Origin: Desulfitobacterium chlororespirans DSM 11544
Lineage (GTDB): Bacteria; Bacillota; Desulfitobacteriia; Desulfitobacteriales; Desulfitobacteriaceae
Assembly (NCBI RefSeq): GCF_900143285.1
Contig: NZ_FRDN01000021.1
Coordinates: forward strand, 28,532 to 81,612
DNA length: 53,081 nt
Direction: 5' to 3'
A program made the translations under genes and the position numbers. Below are positions 15,788 to 24,537 of this stretch, piece after piece (within the stretch, counting starts at the first letter, position 1; each line of letters starts with the position of its first letter). The notes beneath the pieces are model-generated. The model did not search any database and was not told the origin of the DNA. It worked only from the letters and a program-made list of their open reading frames with translations.

Positions 15788-17761
15788 TTAAATAAACCCA
15801 TTCGTACTCTGTGGAGCCGAATGGGCACAAGCATATTGATATTGCTTCCAAATTCCCCATAACTCGATATCCTTAGCACTGGTAATACGCTGCGGCCTGT
15901 TTTTCTCCCGCATTTCTCTGACCCAGGTATTATGGTCCATATCTCCCAGCCCAAACATAGCATTAAAGGATGTCTGGGCTAAATCCGGAGCATACATGAT
16001 CGCCGGAAAACTTCTGGATGTTATCAAACTGTAAGGACGTGTTATCCTTCCCACTTCATCCGAAGTTAATAAGGCCCGGCTCATCAGACTCATGCTTTCC
16101 GAATTTGAGGGAGATGAATATTTCCCTTGGGAAGAGCTAAGTGAATATGACGATACAGTATAGTTACCCAGTTTTTCAGATATCTCCTTTCGTGTCTCAC
16201 CATCATCGGCCTGCAAGTAAATCCAGGTCTCACAATTCCCTCTTATTGTTCTAGCTACCTCCCTACCATATTTTTCTTCTAACTGAGCAAAAGATTGCAA
16301 AAATAAATGAAAACGAATTCCTCTGCCACCTCCCACGGTAAGTTTATTATCAAACGCTGGGATTTTAACAAAGTTCCCAAACTCCTCAAGAAAGAAGTTG
16401 ACCCTGCGTTTTAACCTCCCCCCTCTTTCATCGGCGACCTTCACCAATTGCTCATAGAGCTGGCTCACCAATAAACTGGCCAGAGGATAATACGTTGTTT
16501 TTTCATCCGGAAGAATGATAAATACAGCCGTCTTCTTTACTCCTATTGCCCTCGTGTCCAACTCATGGCCAGAAGTCATAGCGTGAATTGAAGGGTTATT
16601 GGCAAAAAGCCGCAGCGTACTTAATGCAGCTGTGTAAAAGCTGCCACGGGTCCGGGATGGGGCAATTTCCGAAATAGCGATCAACCCTTTGGCCGGATGA
16701 TTATCCGGCAGGCGACTGACATACTCCGTCAGTGGCAACTTATTATTAATTGTCTTGGTCATTTCACCGATAAAAGAATTCACATTGGTTAGATTGCGAT
16801 ACTTCTGGTTCTTCTCACTTTTATTGTCATAGACTACCGACATAATCGCGGCAGCTATGGTAGAAGCCTCACCATCGTTCCAAATCCGTTCCCCCTTGGG
16901 TTCGCCTACTAAATTCGCGGTTAGATCCCACACTGAATCCACCGCTGCAGCAAGATCGTCTCTATCCACTGCCTCGATGATTGTCTGCAAAAAATTATAC
17001 TGATTACTTTTCAATGGATTTTTGAAGTCAATAGTGTAAACCTCATAACCCAAACGTCTTAAGAATGGAGCTGTATACTGGTAAAGTTCACCTTTAGGAT
17101 CGGAACATACCATACTTTCACCGGCAAGCCCGGTTAAGCCAATTGATTCTAAAATGACTGTGCGGGTCTTCCCCGACCGAGTAGCTCCAATGCATTGAGT
17201 GTGTGTGTCTTCCCCTACAAAACGAATTTTTTCTGTAAAATTTCTAAAACCAACTTTACGTTCTATTCCCAGGGCAACTCCACCTTTAGAGAAGTAAGTT
17301 TGATCAAAAACAATATCTTTAGGCTGGTTACTAAGATCGTCCAGACCTAATGACATAAGACTTTTTATCAGATTATCCTGAGACCTTAATATGTGACGAT
17401 TAAAGTAACTGTCTTTTTCCCGGTCTGTCATCCAACGCGCCGAACCGTGCTGCTTTTGCCCGGCCGGAACAGGAGTTTCTATGGCTGGCGTGACCTGCAT
17501 CATGCGGCTTTGATAAGGCTTGTTATAGCTTAGGAGTAGCGATGCCACAAAAAGCAGCCAAAACCCTTCAAAACATAAAAAAAGCATCAGGTGCGCTCTT
17601 TCCGATAGAAGACTTTGAATGCATTCCTTGAAACTTGGAAATTCGAATGCCGTAAACTTTGTACTTAGAAGTAAGTGAACTACGGTTGAAAAATACACGC
17701 TGACAAACCACCCCAAAACAATGGCAACTCCACCTACAGCCAACCTTCTCCTTATGTTCAA
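15788..17761 (-). CDS. virD4: VirD4/TraG-type coupling protein
   Basis: A 657-residue DNA-translocating ATPase that brings the relaxase-DNA complex and protein substrates to the channel. It has two N-terminal membrane segments, Walker A GATRSGKT (about residues 192-199), SDPKGELY (Walker B region) and the TraG-type FLEEFGNF and GGGRG motifs. TTG 17761 follows GGGGGGAGGG; the earlier ATG at 17812 would overlap the upstream gene and lacks a ribosome site. It is the clearest conjugation-specific protein in the block and the probable receptor for any shared secretion signal. Confidence 0.95.
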   Translation of the reverse strand: MNIRRRLAVGGVAIVLGWFVSVYFSTVVHLLLSTKFTAFEFPSFKECIQSLLSERAHLMLFLCFEGFWLLFVASLLLSYNKPYQSRMMQVTPAIETPVPAGQKQHGSARWMTDREKDSYFNRHILRSQDNLIKSLMSLGLDDLSNQPKDIVFDQTYFSKGGVALGIERKVGFRNFTEKIRFVGEDTHTQCIGATRSGKTRTVILESIGLTGLAGESMVCSDPKGELYQYTAPFLRRLGYEVYTIDFKNPLKSNQYNFLQTIIEAVDRDDLAAAVDSVWDLTANLVGEPKGERIWNDGEASTIAAAIMSVVYDNKSEKNQKYRNLTNVNSFIGEMTKTINNKLPLTEYVSRLPDNHPAKGLIAISEIAPSRTRGSFYTAALSTLRLFANNPSIHAMTSGHELDTRAIGVKKTAVFIILPDEKTTYYPLASLLVSQLYEQLVKVADERGGRLKRRVNFFLEEFGNFVKIPAFDNKLTVGGGRGIRFHLFLQSFAQLEEKYGREVARTIRGNCETWIYLQADDGETRKEISEKLGNYTVSSYSLSSSQGKYSSPSNSESMSLMSRALLTSDEVGRITRPYSLITSRSFPAIMYAPDLAQTSFNAMFGLGDMDHNTWVREMREKNRPQRITSAKDIELWGIWKQYQYACAHSAPQSTNGFI

Positions 17762-17780
17762 AATAGCCCTCCCCCCCTTT

Positions 17781-18464
17781 TTATAATTCGAGTTGATCGA
17801 ATTCATGATCATTTGAATTTAAACTATTAAACTGTTTTTCCTTAGGAACAAGACAAAAACTAATCTTGTTCAAAACGCTTCCAATGGCTTTTAACTCCTC
17901 GAACGTTACCTGAGATGGAGTCATGCTTATAAGCTGGGTTAAACCAGAGCGAATGACTAGCATTTCTGATTCGCTGAAGATCCTATCTTGATCGATTAAT
18001 CCGGCCCTCAGCGCAAAATCTTCGCATGCTTTTACATAGTCGCTGAATCTTTTGTCTAGAATGTAATAATTCATCGTTAAAATTGTGCGATACCCTGTTG
18101 CAAATTGATAACCTGATCCATGTATTGACCTCGCTGCTAGAACCTGATCGTTAAAAGCCAAAAGCTTCCGAAAGCCCCTCAGCCGTCTGCCCGAAATGCT
18201 GCACTTTATAGGGGATGAAGTTCTATGAGTAAATACATACTCTGCGGTTTCTTCAGCAATTTTCTTAACGATTTTACCACTCCAGTCACCGCTCAAATCC
18301 TTATTCTGATCAATCTGGCAAACCAATGCTTCTTCCCAATAGATATTGGCATAGATATCATTGTCGTTGACCAGCTTGACACTATACCCTTCTTTCCGGA
18401 GCCTCCTAAAAAGTTCATCATACCAAGCTTGAGTAAAATCCTCTTTTAACTCATCATAATTCAT
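17781..18464 (-). CDS. Hypothetical protein upstream of virD4
   Basis: A 227-residue soluble protein, not recognised. The start is ATG 18464 with AAAGGAGG upstream, not the longer frame at 18497. A Tyr/Asp-rich N-terminus (EDFTQAWYDELFRRLRKEGY) is followed by an alpha-helical C-terminal half. It ends in HEFDQLEL, close to the acidic aromatic tail of other cargo proteins. It is transcribed just ahead of virD4 with a 19-base gap. Confidence 0.65.
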   Translation of the reverse strand: MNYDELKEDFTQAWYDELFRRLRKEGYSVKLVNDNDIYANIYWEEALVCQIDQNKDLSGDWSGKIVKKIAEETAEYVFTHRTSSPIKCSISGRRLRGFRKLLAFNDQVLAARSIHGSGYQFATGYRTILTMNYYILDKRFSDYVKACEDFALRAGLIDQDRIFSESEMLVIRSGLTQLISMTPSQVTFEELKAIGSVLNKISFCLVPKEKQFNSLNSNDHEFDQLEL

Positions 18465-18508
18465 CAGCAAACCTCCTTTCTTCTTAATGATGAACATCTA
18501 CCAATAGA

Positions 18509-18610
18509 TTAAACCTCCATCTCCCATTCATCTATTGGGTTGGGTTCATCTCTTGCTCTTTTTTCAGGATCATTTGGTCTTTCACCTCGAATCATCTCTT
18601 GGTTCCTCAT
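18509..18610 (-). CDS. 33-residue microprotein carrying the shared C-terminal tail
   Basis: It starts at the ATG of an ATGA overlap with the zinc-finger microprotein upstream. The product contains EMIRGERPNDPEK, almost the same as EMIRDEKPNDPK inside the adjacent HAD protein, and ends in DEWEMEV, a version of the acidic tail. It looks like a module copied from a larger protein. Expression by coupling, or fusion by frameshift to the upstream product, are both possible. Confidence 0.5.
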   Translation of the reverse strand: MRNQEMIRGERPNDPEKRARDEPNPIDEWEMEV

Positions 18611-18732
18611 ATAACACACTGGCTGCACAAATCCGGCTCTATCCAATAGCATCCCCCTGGGCAACCATGACGCCAAGTGCAACCACAGACTCGGCACCTT
18701 TGGACCCTTCTAGACTTTATCTTGTATTTCAT
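18607..18732 (-). CDS. 41-residue cysteine-rich zinc-finger microprotein
   Basis: ATG 18732 follows GGGGGG at a suitable distance. The product has seven cysteines in a C-x2-C-G-C ... C-x3-C ... D-L-C-x2-C pattern, with WIEPDLCSQC near the end, like small phage and element proteins of the CRVCGC type. It is too short to be found by long-ORF searches. It lies between the HAD gene and the 33-residue gene. Confidence 0.6.
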   Translation of the reverse strand: MKYKIKSRRVQRCRVCGCTWRHGCPGGCYWIEPDLCSQCVI

Positions 18733-18752
18733 CTTTTACCCCCCGATAGTTC

Positions 18753-19517
18753 TTAACGTTCATAATCCCATTCGGGTTCAATTTCCTCATCATGCTGAAT
18801 TGGATTTCCCGATAATAGAGCCAATCTTCGGCTCTCCATCTGTCTTGCATTGTATTCCGGATTAGCATAAGAGCTTACGTCAAAACCATCCTCCAGGCCC
18901 CAGCGGATCTCCATGAGTTGGTCCACATTGTATATCCCCAGTTTTTCATAATCCTCTATGGTTTTGGGATCGTTTGGTTTCTCATCGCGAATCATCTCTG
19001 TTGTTTTCATGATTCTCACAATGTCTGATGCAATCTCAGCCGGCTTCTTATCGTACCGAATACGATCATGCTCCCAAGTTCCCCGGGTATGATTGATCCC
19101 ATTAAGGAGTTTTATTCCCCTGGCCGGTGGCTGCCATAACCTCAGGTTGTGAGTGTAATCATCCAAGAGACAATCCGTTTCCCTTATGCCTCCAGGGATA
19201 AAGTCTTTTTTGTCACATCCACAGGGAGAGAAAACACGATGGGCTGCATCAACTTCCGGTAAATACTGATCCAGCCATTGATTTTTTTCCGTTATGGCAT
19301 AGGGGTTACCGGCCAAATAAGCTGACAAGATATTGACATCAATCTCAGGATTATTCTTGATCATATGTTTTATAGCATCTACGACATTGTCCATAGGTTT
19401 AAGGTTAAAAAAATAACCCCTCTCATAAAGGGTTTCCAAGGTATCGACATGCTTAAATTCAGCAAGAGTGCCGTCCATATCAACAAATAAGCGCTGCTTT
19501 TCAATGTGTACCGACAT
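18753..19517 (-). CDS. HAD-family phosphatase with DVS-YA repeat and acidic tail
   Basis: A 254-residue protein. The N-terminal HAD domain shows the nucleophile motif DMDGTLAEF (about residues 13-21) and a later CLLDDYTHN, and resembles 5'-nucleotidase-like HAD enzymes. The C-terminal part holds EMIRDEKPNDPK, one DVS-YA repeat (GLEDGFDVSSYANPEYNARQM) and the tail EPEWDYER. It may act on nucleotides, but the substrate is unknown. GGAGG precedes the ATG. Its modular C-terminus ties it to other element proteins. Confidence 0.8.
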   Translation of the reverse strand: MSVHIEKQRLFVDMDGTLAEFKHVDTLETLYERGYFFNLKPMDNVVDAIKHMIKNNPEIDVNILSAYLAGNPYAITEKNQWLDQYLPEVDAAHRVFSPCGCDKKDFIPGGIRETDCLLDDYTHNLRLWQPPARGIKLLNGINHTRGTWEHDRIRYDKKPAEIASDIVRIMKTTEMIRDEKPNDPKTIEDYEKLGIYNVDQLMEIRWGLEDGFDVSSYANPEYNARQMESRRLALLSGNPIQHDEEIEPEWDYER

Positions 19518-19570
19518 TGACTTAACCTCCAGTAAACGGTAAGTGGTGCTTTTTCGAATTGAAATAGGTC

Positions 19571-19854
19571 CTATGATTTATTTGCTCTTAAACGCTCACA
19601 CGTTCTTTCCCAGCGAATCTCATTACAATCCCTTAACTTTTCACCGGGGCATAAATAAAGGGGGATATATCCCTTATTCATTCGAGAAAGAAAATAAGCT
19701 ACTGGAAGCGCACTTTCTGAGATAGGCTTTTTGATAAGTTTTGCCTGAGTTTTTGTTATCAGGCCATCGGGAACCTTTTCCCGCCAAAAAAATAAGGAAG
19801 CCCAGTTGCTTCTACTTCAGCACGATTAAGCGTCACCTTTCTTTCTTCGGACAA
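19571..19854 (-). CDS. Frameshift-dependent small gene (94 residues when shifted)
   Basis: TTG 19854 follows AAGGAGG. The zero frame stops after 31 codons (stop at 19759). At codons 21-23 the frame reads TAT TTT TTT (T7 run, plus-strand 19786-19792), and a -1 shift there continues without a stop to 19571. The shifted part (REKVPDGLITKTQAKL, then SRMNKGYIPLYLCPGEK) has normal coding character. A 6-bp hairpin (CGGGAA / TTCCCG, 19768-19783) starts two bases after the slippery site. It is either a programmed -1 frameshift or a single-base deletion. No family is recognised. Confidence 0.55.
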
Positions 19855-19960
19855 GCAAATCACCTCCTTGCTTTATCTCAATCAACTTTGGGAGAAACCC
19901 TTATGGCCTCATTACTTAACTCCCATACACCGATCATTCAAGTTCGATTTGAGAATAGCA

Positions 19961-20263
19961 CTATGAAACCCAATAATCATTTCCATTTTTGTGTGTCAAT
20001 ATAGACTTATCTTCTCTTTCCCTACATGTTATCTCCAATTGGGCAATATAAATATTTTCATTTTCTACATCTTCCTTACATTGCGGTATACTATGAAGTC
20101 TTCGCAATTCGGCCATTGCCTGATCGACTTGATGGTAAATATCTTTAAACTCAAGTATCTTTCCCCACCCATACCCGTATTCATTTCCGTCATCCCTAGA
20201 AAGATAAACAAATAGATTTTTCTTTCCTTCAGGTTTTCTTTTGATTATATACCCATCAAACAT
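19961..20263 (-). CDS. Hypothetical protein
   Basis: About 100 residues, not recognised. The start is ATG 20263 with GGAG eight bases upstream, just after the stop of the next gene; the longer frame to 20317 would overlap that gene. It is a soluble, charged protein (YIIKRKPEGKKNLFVYLSRDDGNEYGYGWGK) with an alpha-helical second half. It lies between the relaxase region and the frameshifted gene. Confidence 0.55.
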   Translation of the reverse strand: MFDGYIIKRKPEGKKNLFVYLSRDDGNEYGYGWGKILEFKDIYHQVDQAMAELRRLHSIPQCKEDVENENIYIAQLEITCREREDKSILTHKNGNDYWVS

Positions 20264-20297
20264 ATAATCCACTCCTCTAAGCCGTATCACATCCAGA

Positions 20298-21098
20298 TCA
20301 TAGGCATTGCAACTCACGGATACTAGTCAGTATCCTCTGCAAAAAAATCAGTTCTACTCTACTGAAAAGTTGTACCTCATCTGTCCGAAGTGGTAGGATA
20401 AAATCATTTAACAATTTCACTGCTTCTTGAAAAGAAGTTACTTGAAAGCAGAAATCACGAATAATATATATTTCCTGACTCGGGCTGAGATAGTCTCGTA
20501 GTTTGCCTTTGTGCGTGCCAAGATTCAAATCTTTGAGCTGTAATAATTCTTCGAAATCTTGCACAGCAGTAAGTACGTCATCATATGGACATTTATTCTC
20601 AAGTAGTGTATTAGTTCGATCAAAAATGGACCATCTGATGTTAGATGCCTTTTTTTCGACAGATGAATATATCTCCCTGCATTGGTAAACTAGCTTCATG
20701 CACTGCTTACGATCATCATAGTCCTTTGTATACGATAAAATGATCTCGATCTGTGATTGCAATCTATACATTTCTTCAATAAATGTATCCATGTGAAGAA
20801 TGAGGTCTTCACTTGCAGCCAATGTTTTCAAAGATTTAATACAATCTAAAAGTATGTTGTCTTCATAATGCTCATTGGTTCCCCATAAAGTACCTTGGAT
20901 CAGTCTCCCGATTGAGTAGGCCTTATATTCTTGCGGGCTAAGTATGCCCCTCAAAAAACTACTTCTTTTTCCTCTGCTGAGCAGGTCGGTATCGGGCAAG
21001 CGTTTCTGTTCTATGGCATCCCTCCACATCATTTGCTCGTATCGTTCGTAATCACGGTGAGCCTGGTATGCTCTGATAAGCCGGGTAACGATATTCAC
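20298..21098 (-). CDS. Hypothetical alpha-helical protein
   Basis: A 266-residue soluble protein, mostly alpha-helical with many charged and Leu residues. No motif is recognised. The GTG start follows AAAGGAG. It is downstream of the relaxase on the same strand, so it may be co-transcribed with the mobilisation genes. Confidence 0.6.
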   Translation of the reverse strand: MNIVTRLIRAYQAHRDYERYEQMMWRDAIEQKRLPDTDLLSRGKRSSFLRGILSPQEYKAYSIGRLIQGTLWGTNEHYEDNILLDCIKSLKTLAASEDLILHMDTFIEEMYRLQSQIEIILSYTKDYDDRKQCMKLVYQCREIYSSVEKKASNIRWSIFDRTNTLLENKCPYDDVLTAVQDFEELLQLKDLNLGTHKGKLRDYLSPSQEIYIIRDFCFQVTSFQEAVKLLNDFILPLRTDEVQLFSRVELIFLQRILTSIRELQCL

Positions 21099-21223
21099 GA
21101 TATACTCCTTTCCGCCCTATATCCCAAGCCGGGTTAATGATTGGATTGAACGTTCTAAAATGAACTAATCTTTAGTAAGGGTATCCAGCTATCCGAATAC
21201 CCTACCTCTGACGCTTCTTCTTT

Positions 21224-24112
21224 TTATCTATCGTATCCTTGACCCTTATCCCACTTCATGTTACTACCAAGTTTGAGTTCAAGAATCTTCTCCTTCAGAG
21301 CATGTCCTTCAAGTCGTGACAAAGGATACTTGGATGTATTTTGATGATGATTCCCGCTAGTCAATGAAGACATTAGCTGCATGAGATATGGGATATTAAT
21401 AGAATCCATTTCCTTTAAAAACACCTGGGCTAATTCATTGCCTTGCTCTGCCGATAGGGTGAAATAGTTTCTTGCCAGCTCCTTATCACGTGGGACATCT
21501 TTTCCGGATAGATACACGATGCCTAGTTTGAACTGCGCAAATTGGTTTCCTTGTTCTGCCGACTCATTGAGAAGCTGTAAGCCAACTTGAACATTCTTAG
21601 GAACATCATCACCCTCGATATAGAGCTTTCCCAACCGGTATTGTGCGAACTGGTTTTTCTGTTCGGCCGAAGCAATCAAATAGCGTAAACCTGTCTGAAT
21701 ATCCTTGGTCACGTCTTGGCCATCAAGATAAAGCTTAGCCAAACTATACTGTGCAAAAGAATTTCCAAGATCAGCTGAGGTCGTTAACCATTTAATCGCT
21801 ATAACTATATTTTTGGGTATTTCAGTCCCATCTAAATGCATCTTGCCCAGAGCATATGCTGCAAATTGATTCTTCTGCTCGGCCGATGAGTTCAGTAGTG
21901 CCAATGCTCTGGTAATATCTTTTTCCACATGTTTCCCTTCAATGAGTATTTTACCGAAAGCATACTGGGCTTGAGCATTGCCGCCGTGTGCAGCTTTCTC
22001 CAATAGCATTAACGCTTTACGAATTTTATCAGGCTGAGCATTCTCTGTTTCCAAGTAAATTTTTGCGAGTAAATATTGTGCATTGACATTACCAGTATTC
22101 GCTGATTTTTCTAAGTAATTAATGGCTCCGGGTATGTTCTTATCCGTGCCAGTTCCTGTATAAAGCATTTGCCCTAGCCGATATTGTAGCTTATCGTCAC
22201 GGCTATCTTTTTCCATTGCGGAAAAGCTCGCAAAGGCACGTCGGAAATGCTCGTCAGCTTTACCTGTATCTTTTTCAGTCCCGATCCCGTCCCGTAACAT
22301 TTTTGCAAGCTCATAATCCGCATAAGAATTACCCTGGATAGCAGATTGGCGGTACAACTCGAACGCTGATCCATAATTCTGGTCAACTCCCTGACCGCGA
22401 TAATACAAACCGGCTAACGTATATTGAGCATATTTATGATTTTCTTCAACGGCTTTCTCTAACCAACTTGCCGCTGCAGAATAGTCCTGAAGGGTTCCCA
22501 ATCCTGTAGCATACATTTTACCTATGCGGTACTGAGCATAGGTCTTTATATAAGGCCTACTTTCCTCACCCTCCACGGCGTTAAACGCGGTGAAGGCTTT
22601 CTCGTACCATACTTGAGCCTGCGCAAGATCAATTTCTACTCCAAGCCCATCTGCATGCATCCGGCCCAGGTCATGCATGGCTAAGGCATTGCCAGTAAGT
22701 GCTTCTTCCGTGAATAATTGATGTGCCTTGCCAAAATCCTGCTTAATTTCATTTTTACCGTAAAGGTATGTTCGTGCCTCCTTGTAACGAGCACTCCAAT
22801 CAATACGGTATTCCTTGTATGCATTATCACTATGACTGCTTTCTGGATGAGCCTGAACGTGTATATCCGAATCCCCAACCTCAACCGGCTCTGGCTCGCA
22901 ACTACCTTCCTCGATAGGAACCTCTTCTTTATTGAGCTCAGCCTTGCTGCCTTCATCCCTCAGTTCCATCTTTCCAATTTCGGCGGCCATGACCTCCCTG
23001 TCCTTATGCTCCTTGTTAATCTTAAATGCATCTGTAAGGGCTTCCTTGGTGAGATTCTGATCCAACGTGCTATTACGACGCTTTCGGCCCTCTGGTGTTA
23101 TGAATGTTATGTCTTTCCGTGTATCTCTCCAGTTCACCTCATAGCCTAATTTCCTCATATTTACTATGAAGTCAGCTCGGCCAACCGAATTTTCCATGCA
23201 AGTATTAATAGCTTGGCGTAGTTTATCTTCCCAGCTTTTATTCGATTCGTTGGTGTCGTTCTTCTCATCAATTTGCTGCTCTGCTTCTTGCGCTGCAGCT
23301 CCTGCTTTTGCTATTTGGGTGGCAAGCCCTAATTTTTTGATCTCACCGGCCATGTCTTCAGGAGCTTTAAGCTCCTGATTGAATTTAAAAGTTTCTTCCA
23401 GAACTTCTTTAGTCCACTCCTTATTCAAGTTGTCAAGGCGGCATGGTTTACCTTGTTCTCTGAAGAAGGTAATATCCTTCCTTGTGTCTGTCCACTTCGT
23501 CTCATAACCCAGCTTCCTCATATTGTTCACGAAGTCATCACGACTGACGGAATTTCTCATGCATGCATCCACCGCTAAACGCAACTCATGTTTCCAGCTT
23601 AGCCCTTTTTGCTTTGCCCGATATTCACCGGATGATTCTCTGTTTTTCCCTTTATGTTCAATCGTGCTGAGGCCATACTCTATGCAAAGTTGGTCGGAAA
23701 AATTTTTAGCCATCTGCATCTGTGCCGGACTTTGTTGCCATTTCAGGCCATGTTCCATATTCACGGTATTCATCACAAAATGATTATGAAGGTGATCCTG
23801 ATCCAGATGCGTTGACACAACCATTTGAAAGCCCGAAAAGCGCTCAAACTCCTTGGCTAGTCGAACACCAATTTCATGTACTTGCTCCGGCGTTACCTTT
23901 TCCTCCGGATGAAACGATTGAACGAAGTGAATAAATTGCCTGCCGTCTGTTTTATTGTAGGCCGTTTTAATCATTAACATTTCTTCGAAGGCTGTCTCGG
24001 GTGTGCAGTTGATCCCGGTAACAAGCTCCGCTTTTTCAGGATTCATAATATAATCCAGTACCAATTTAGATGTGTCGGATTTTTCATCTCTAAGAACCCG
24101 TTCAATAGCCAT
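21224..24112 (-). CDS. MobA/MobL-type relaxase with C-terminal Sel1 repeats
   Basis: A 962-residue MOBP-like relaxase that would nick oriT and pilot the strand. Motif I with the likely nucleophile Tyr21 (LDYIMNPEKAELVTGINC without its end) and the metal-binding THLDQDHLHNH (101-111) are intact. Two copies of a 75-residue module (about 172-245 and 296-370) follow. Residues about 455-915 hold around a dozen Sel1-like repeats (A-Y-LAKLYLDG type), an unusual addition probably for protein contacts. ATG 24112 lacks a clear ribosome site, and the frame stays open upstream to about 24253 with a second tyrosine motif, so the true start may be earlier (ATT 24229). Confidence 0.9.
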   Translation of the reverse strand: MAIERVLRDEKSDTSKLVLDYIMNPEKAELVTGINCTPETAFEEMLMIKTAYNKTDGRQFIHFVQSFHPEEKVTPEQVHEIGVRLAKEFERFSGFQMVVSTHLDQDHLHNHFVMNTVNMEHGLKWQQSPAQMQMAKNFSDQLCIEYGLSTIEHKGKNRESSGEYRAKQKGLSWKHELRLAVDACMRNSVSRDDFVNNMRKLGYETKWTDTRKDITFFREQGKPCRLDNLNKEWTKEVLEETFKFNQELKAPEDMAGEIKKLGLATQIAKAGAAAQEAEQQIDEKNDTNESNKSWEDKLRQAINTCMENSVGRADFIVNMRKLGYEVNWRDTRKDITFITPEGRKRRNSTLDQNLTKEALTDAFKINKEHKDREVMAAEIGKMELRDEGSKAELNKEEVPIEEGSCEPEPVEVGDSDIHVQAHPESSHSDNAYKEYRIDWSARYKEARTYLYGKNEIKQDFGKAHQLFTEEALTGNALAMHDLGRMHADGLGVEIDLAQAQVWYEKAFTAFNAVEGEESRPYIKTYAQYRIGKMYATGLGTLQDYSAAASWLEKAVEENHKYAQYTLAGLYYRGQGVDQNYGSAFELYRQSAIQGNSYADYELAKMLRDGIGTEKDTGKADEHFRRAFASFSAMEKDSRDDKLQYRLGQMLYTGTGTDKNIPGAINYLEKSANTGNVNAQYLLAKIYLETENAQPDKIRKALMLLEKAAHGGNAQAQYAFGKILIEGKHVEKDITRALALLNSSAEQKNQFAAYALGKMHLDGTEIPKNIVIAIKWLTTSADLGNSFAQYSLAKLYLDGQDVTKDIQTGLRYLIASAEQKNQFAQYRLGKLYIEGDDVPKNVQVGLQLLNESAEQGNQFAQFKLGIVYLSGKDVPRDKELARNYFTLSAEQGNELAQVFLKEMDSINIPYLMQLMSSLTSGNHHQNTSKYPLSRLEGHALKEKILELKLGSNMKWDKGQGYDR

Positions 24113-24186
24113 CTTTTCTGTATCATAGTCATTGGTTTTGATTTTCTCAGGATTGGTAATGTAATCAATCGCCTTCTTCAGGCTTC

Positions 24187-24513
24187 TTATTTCTTTGTTC
24201 TCGCGATTAATAAACTCAAGGATCGCAATATCTTTTTCACCCCCTTCATATTGGCTTCCAGCTGCTTAAGTATTTCCGGTTCTTTAATTCTCCCCATATG
24301 ACATAAGTGGGTAAGCTGGTTCAGGTTGTTCCCCATACCGCCAAGCTGGCGGAGCAGGTTGGGTACATCCTCTACTACATAGATAATTCCTTTTTCCTCC
24401 ATCGTCAGCATGTATTCTGCTACAGTCATGTTTAGCTTCTTCGCTTTATCTTTGATGGCGTTTTTTCGCTCGGCCGTGGTTCGAATCACGATGCGCTCAG
24501 GATTGGCTCTCAC
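24187..24513 (-). CDS. mobC: MobC-like relaxosome accessory protein
   Basis: A 108-residue protein with an N-terminal ribbon-helix-helix-like region (RIVIRTTAERKNAIKDKAKKL) and the MobC signature LGGMGNNLNQLTHL (about residues 57-70). It should bind oriT DNA and help the relaxase. The GTG start follows GGAGG. Its end overlaps the possible extended relaxase frame, typical of coupled mobC-mobA pairs. Confidence 0.9.
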   Translation of the reverse strand: MRANPERIVIRTTAERKNAIKDKAKKLNMTVAEYMLTMEEKGIIYVVEDVPNLLRQLGGMGNNLNQLTHLCHMGRIKEPEILKQLEANMKGVKKILRSLSLLIARTKK

Positions 24514-24537
24514 GGAATCCCTCCTTTTCCTTAAGCG

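Noticed and set aside
21246-24000. Many plus-strand open frames opposite the relaxase and other long genes
   Set aside because: They are antisense shadows without ribosome sites or recognisable domains.
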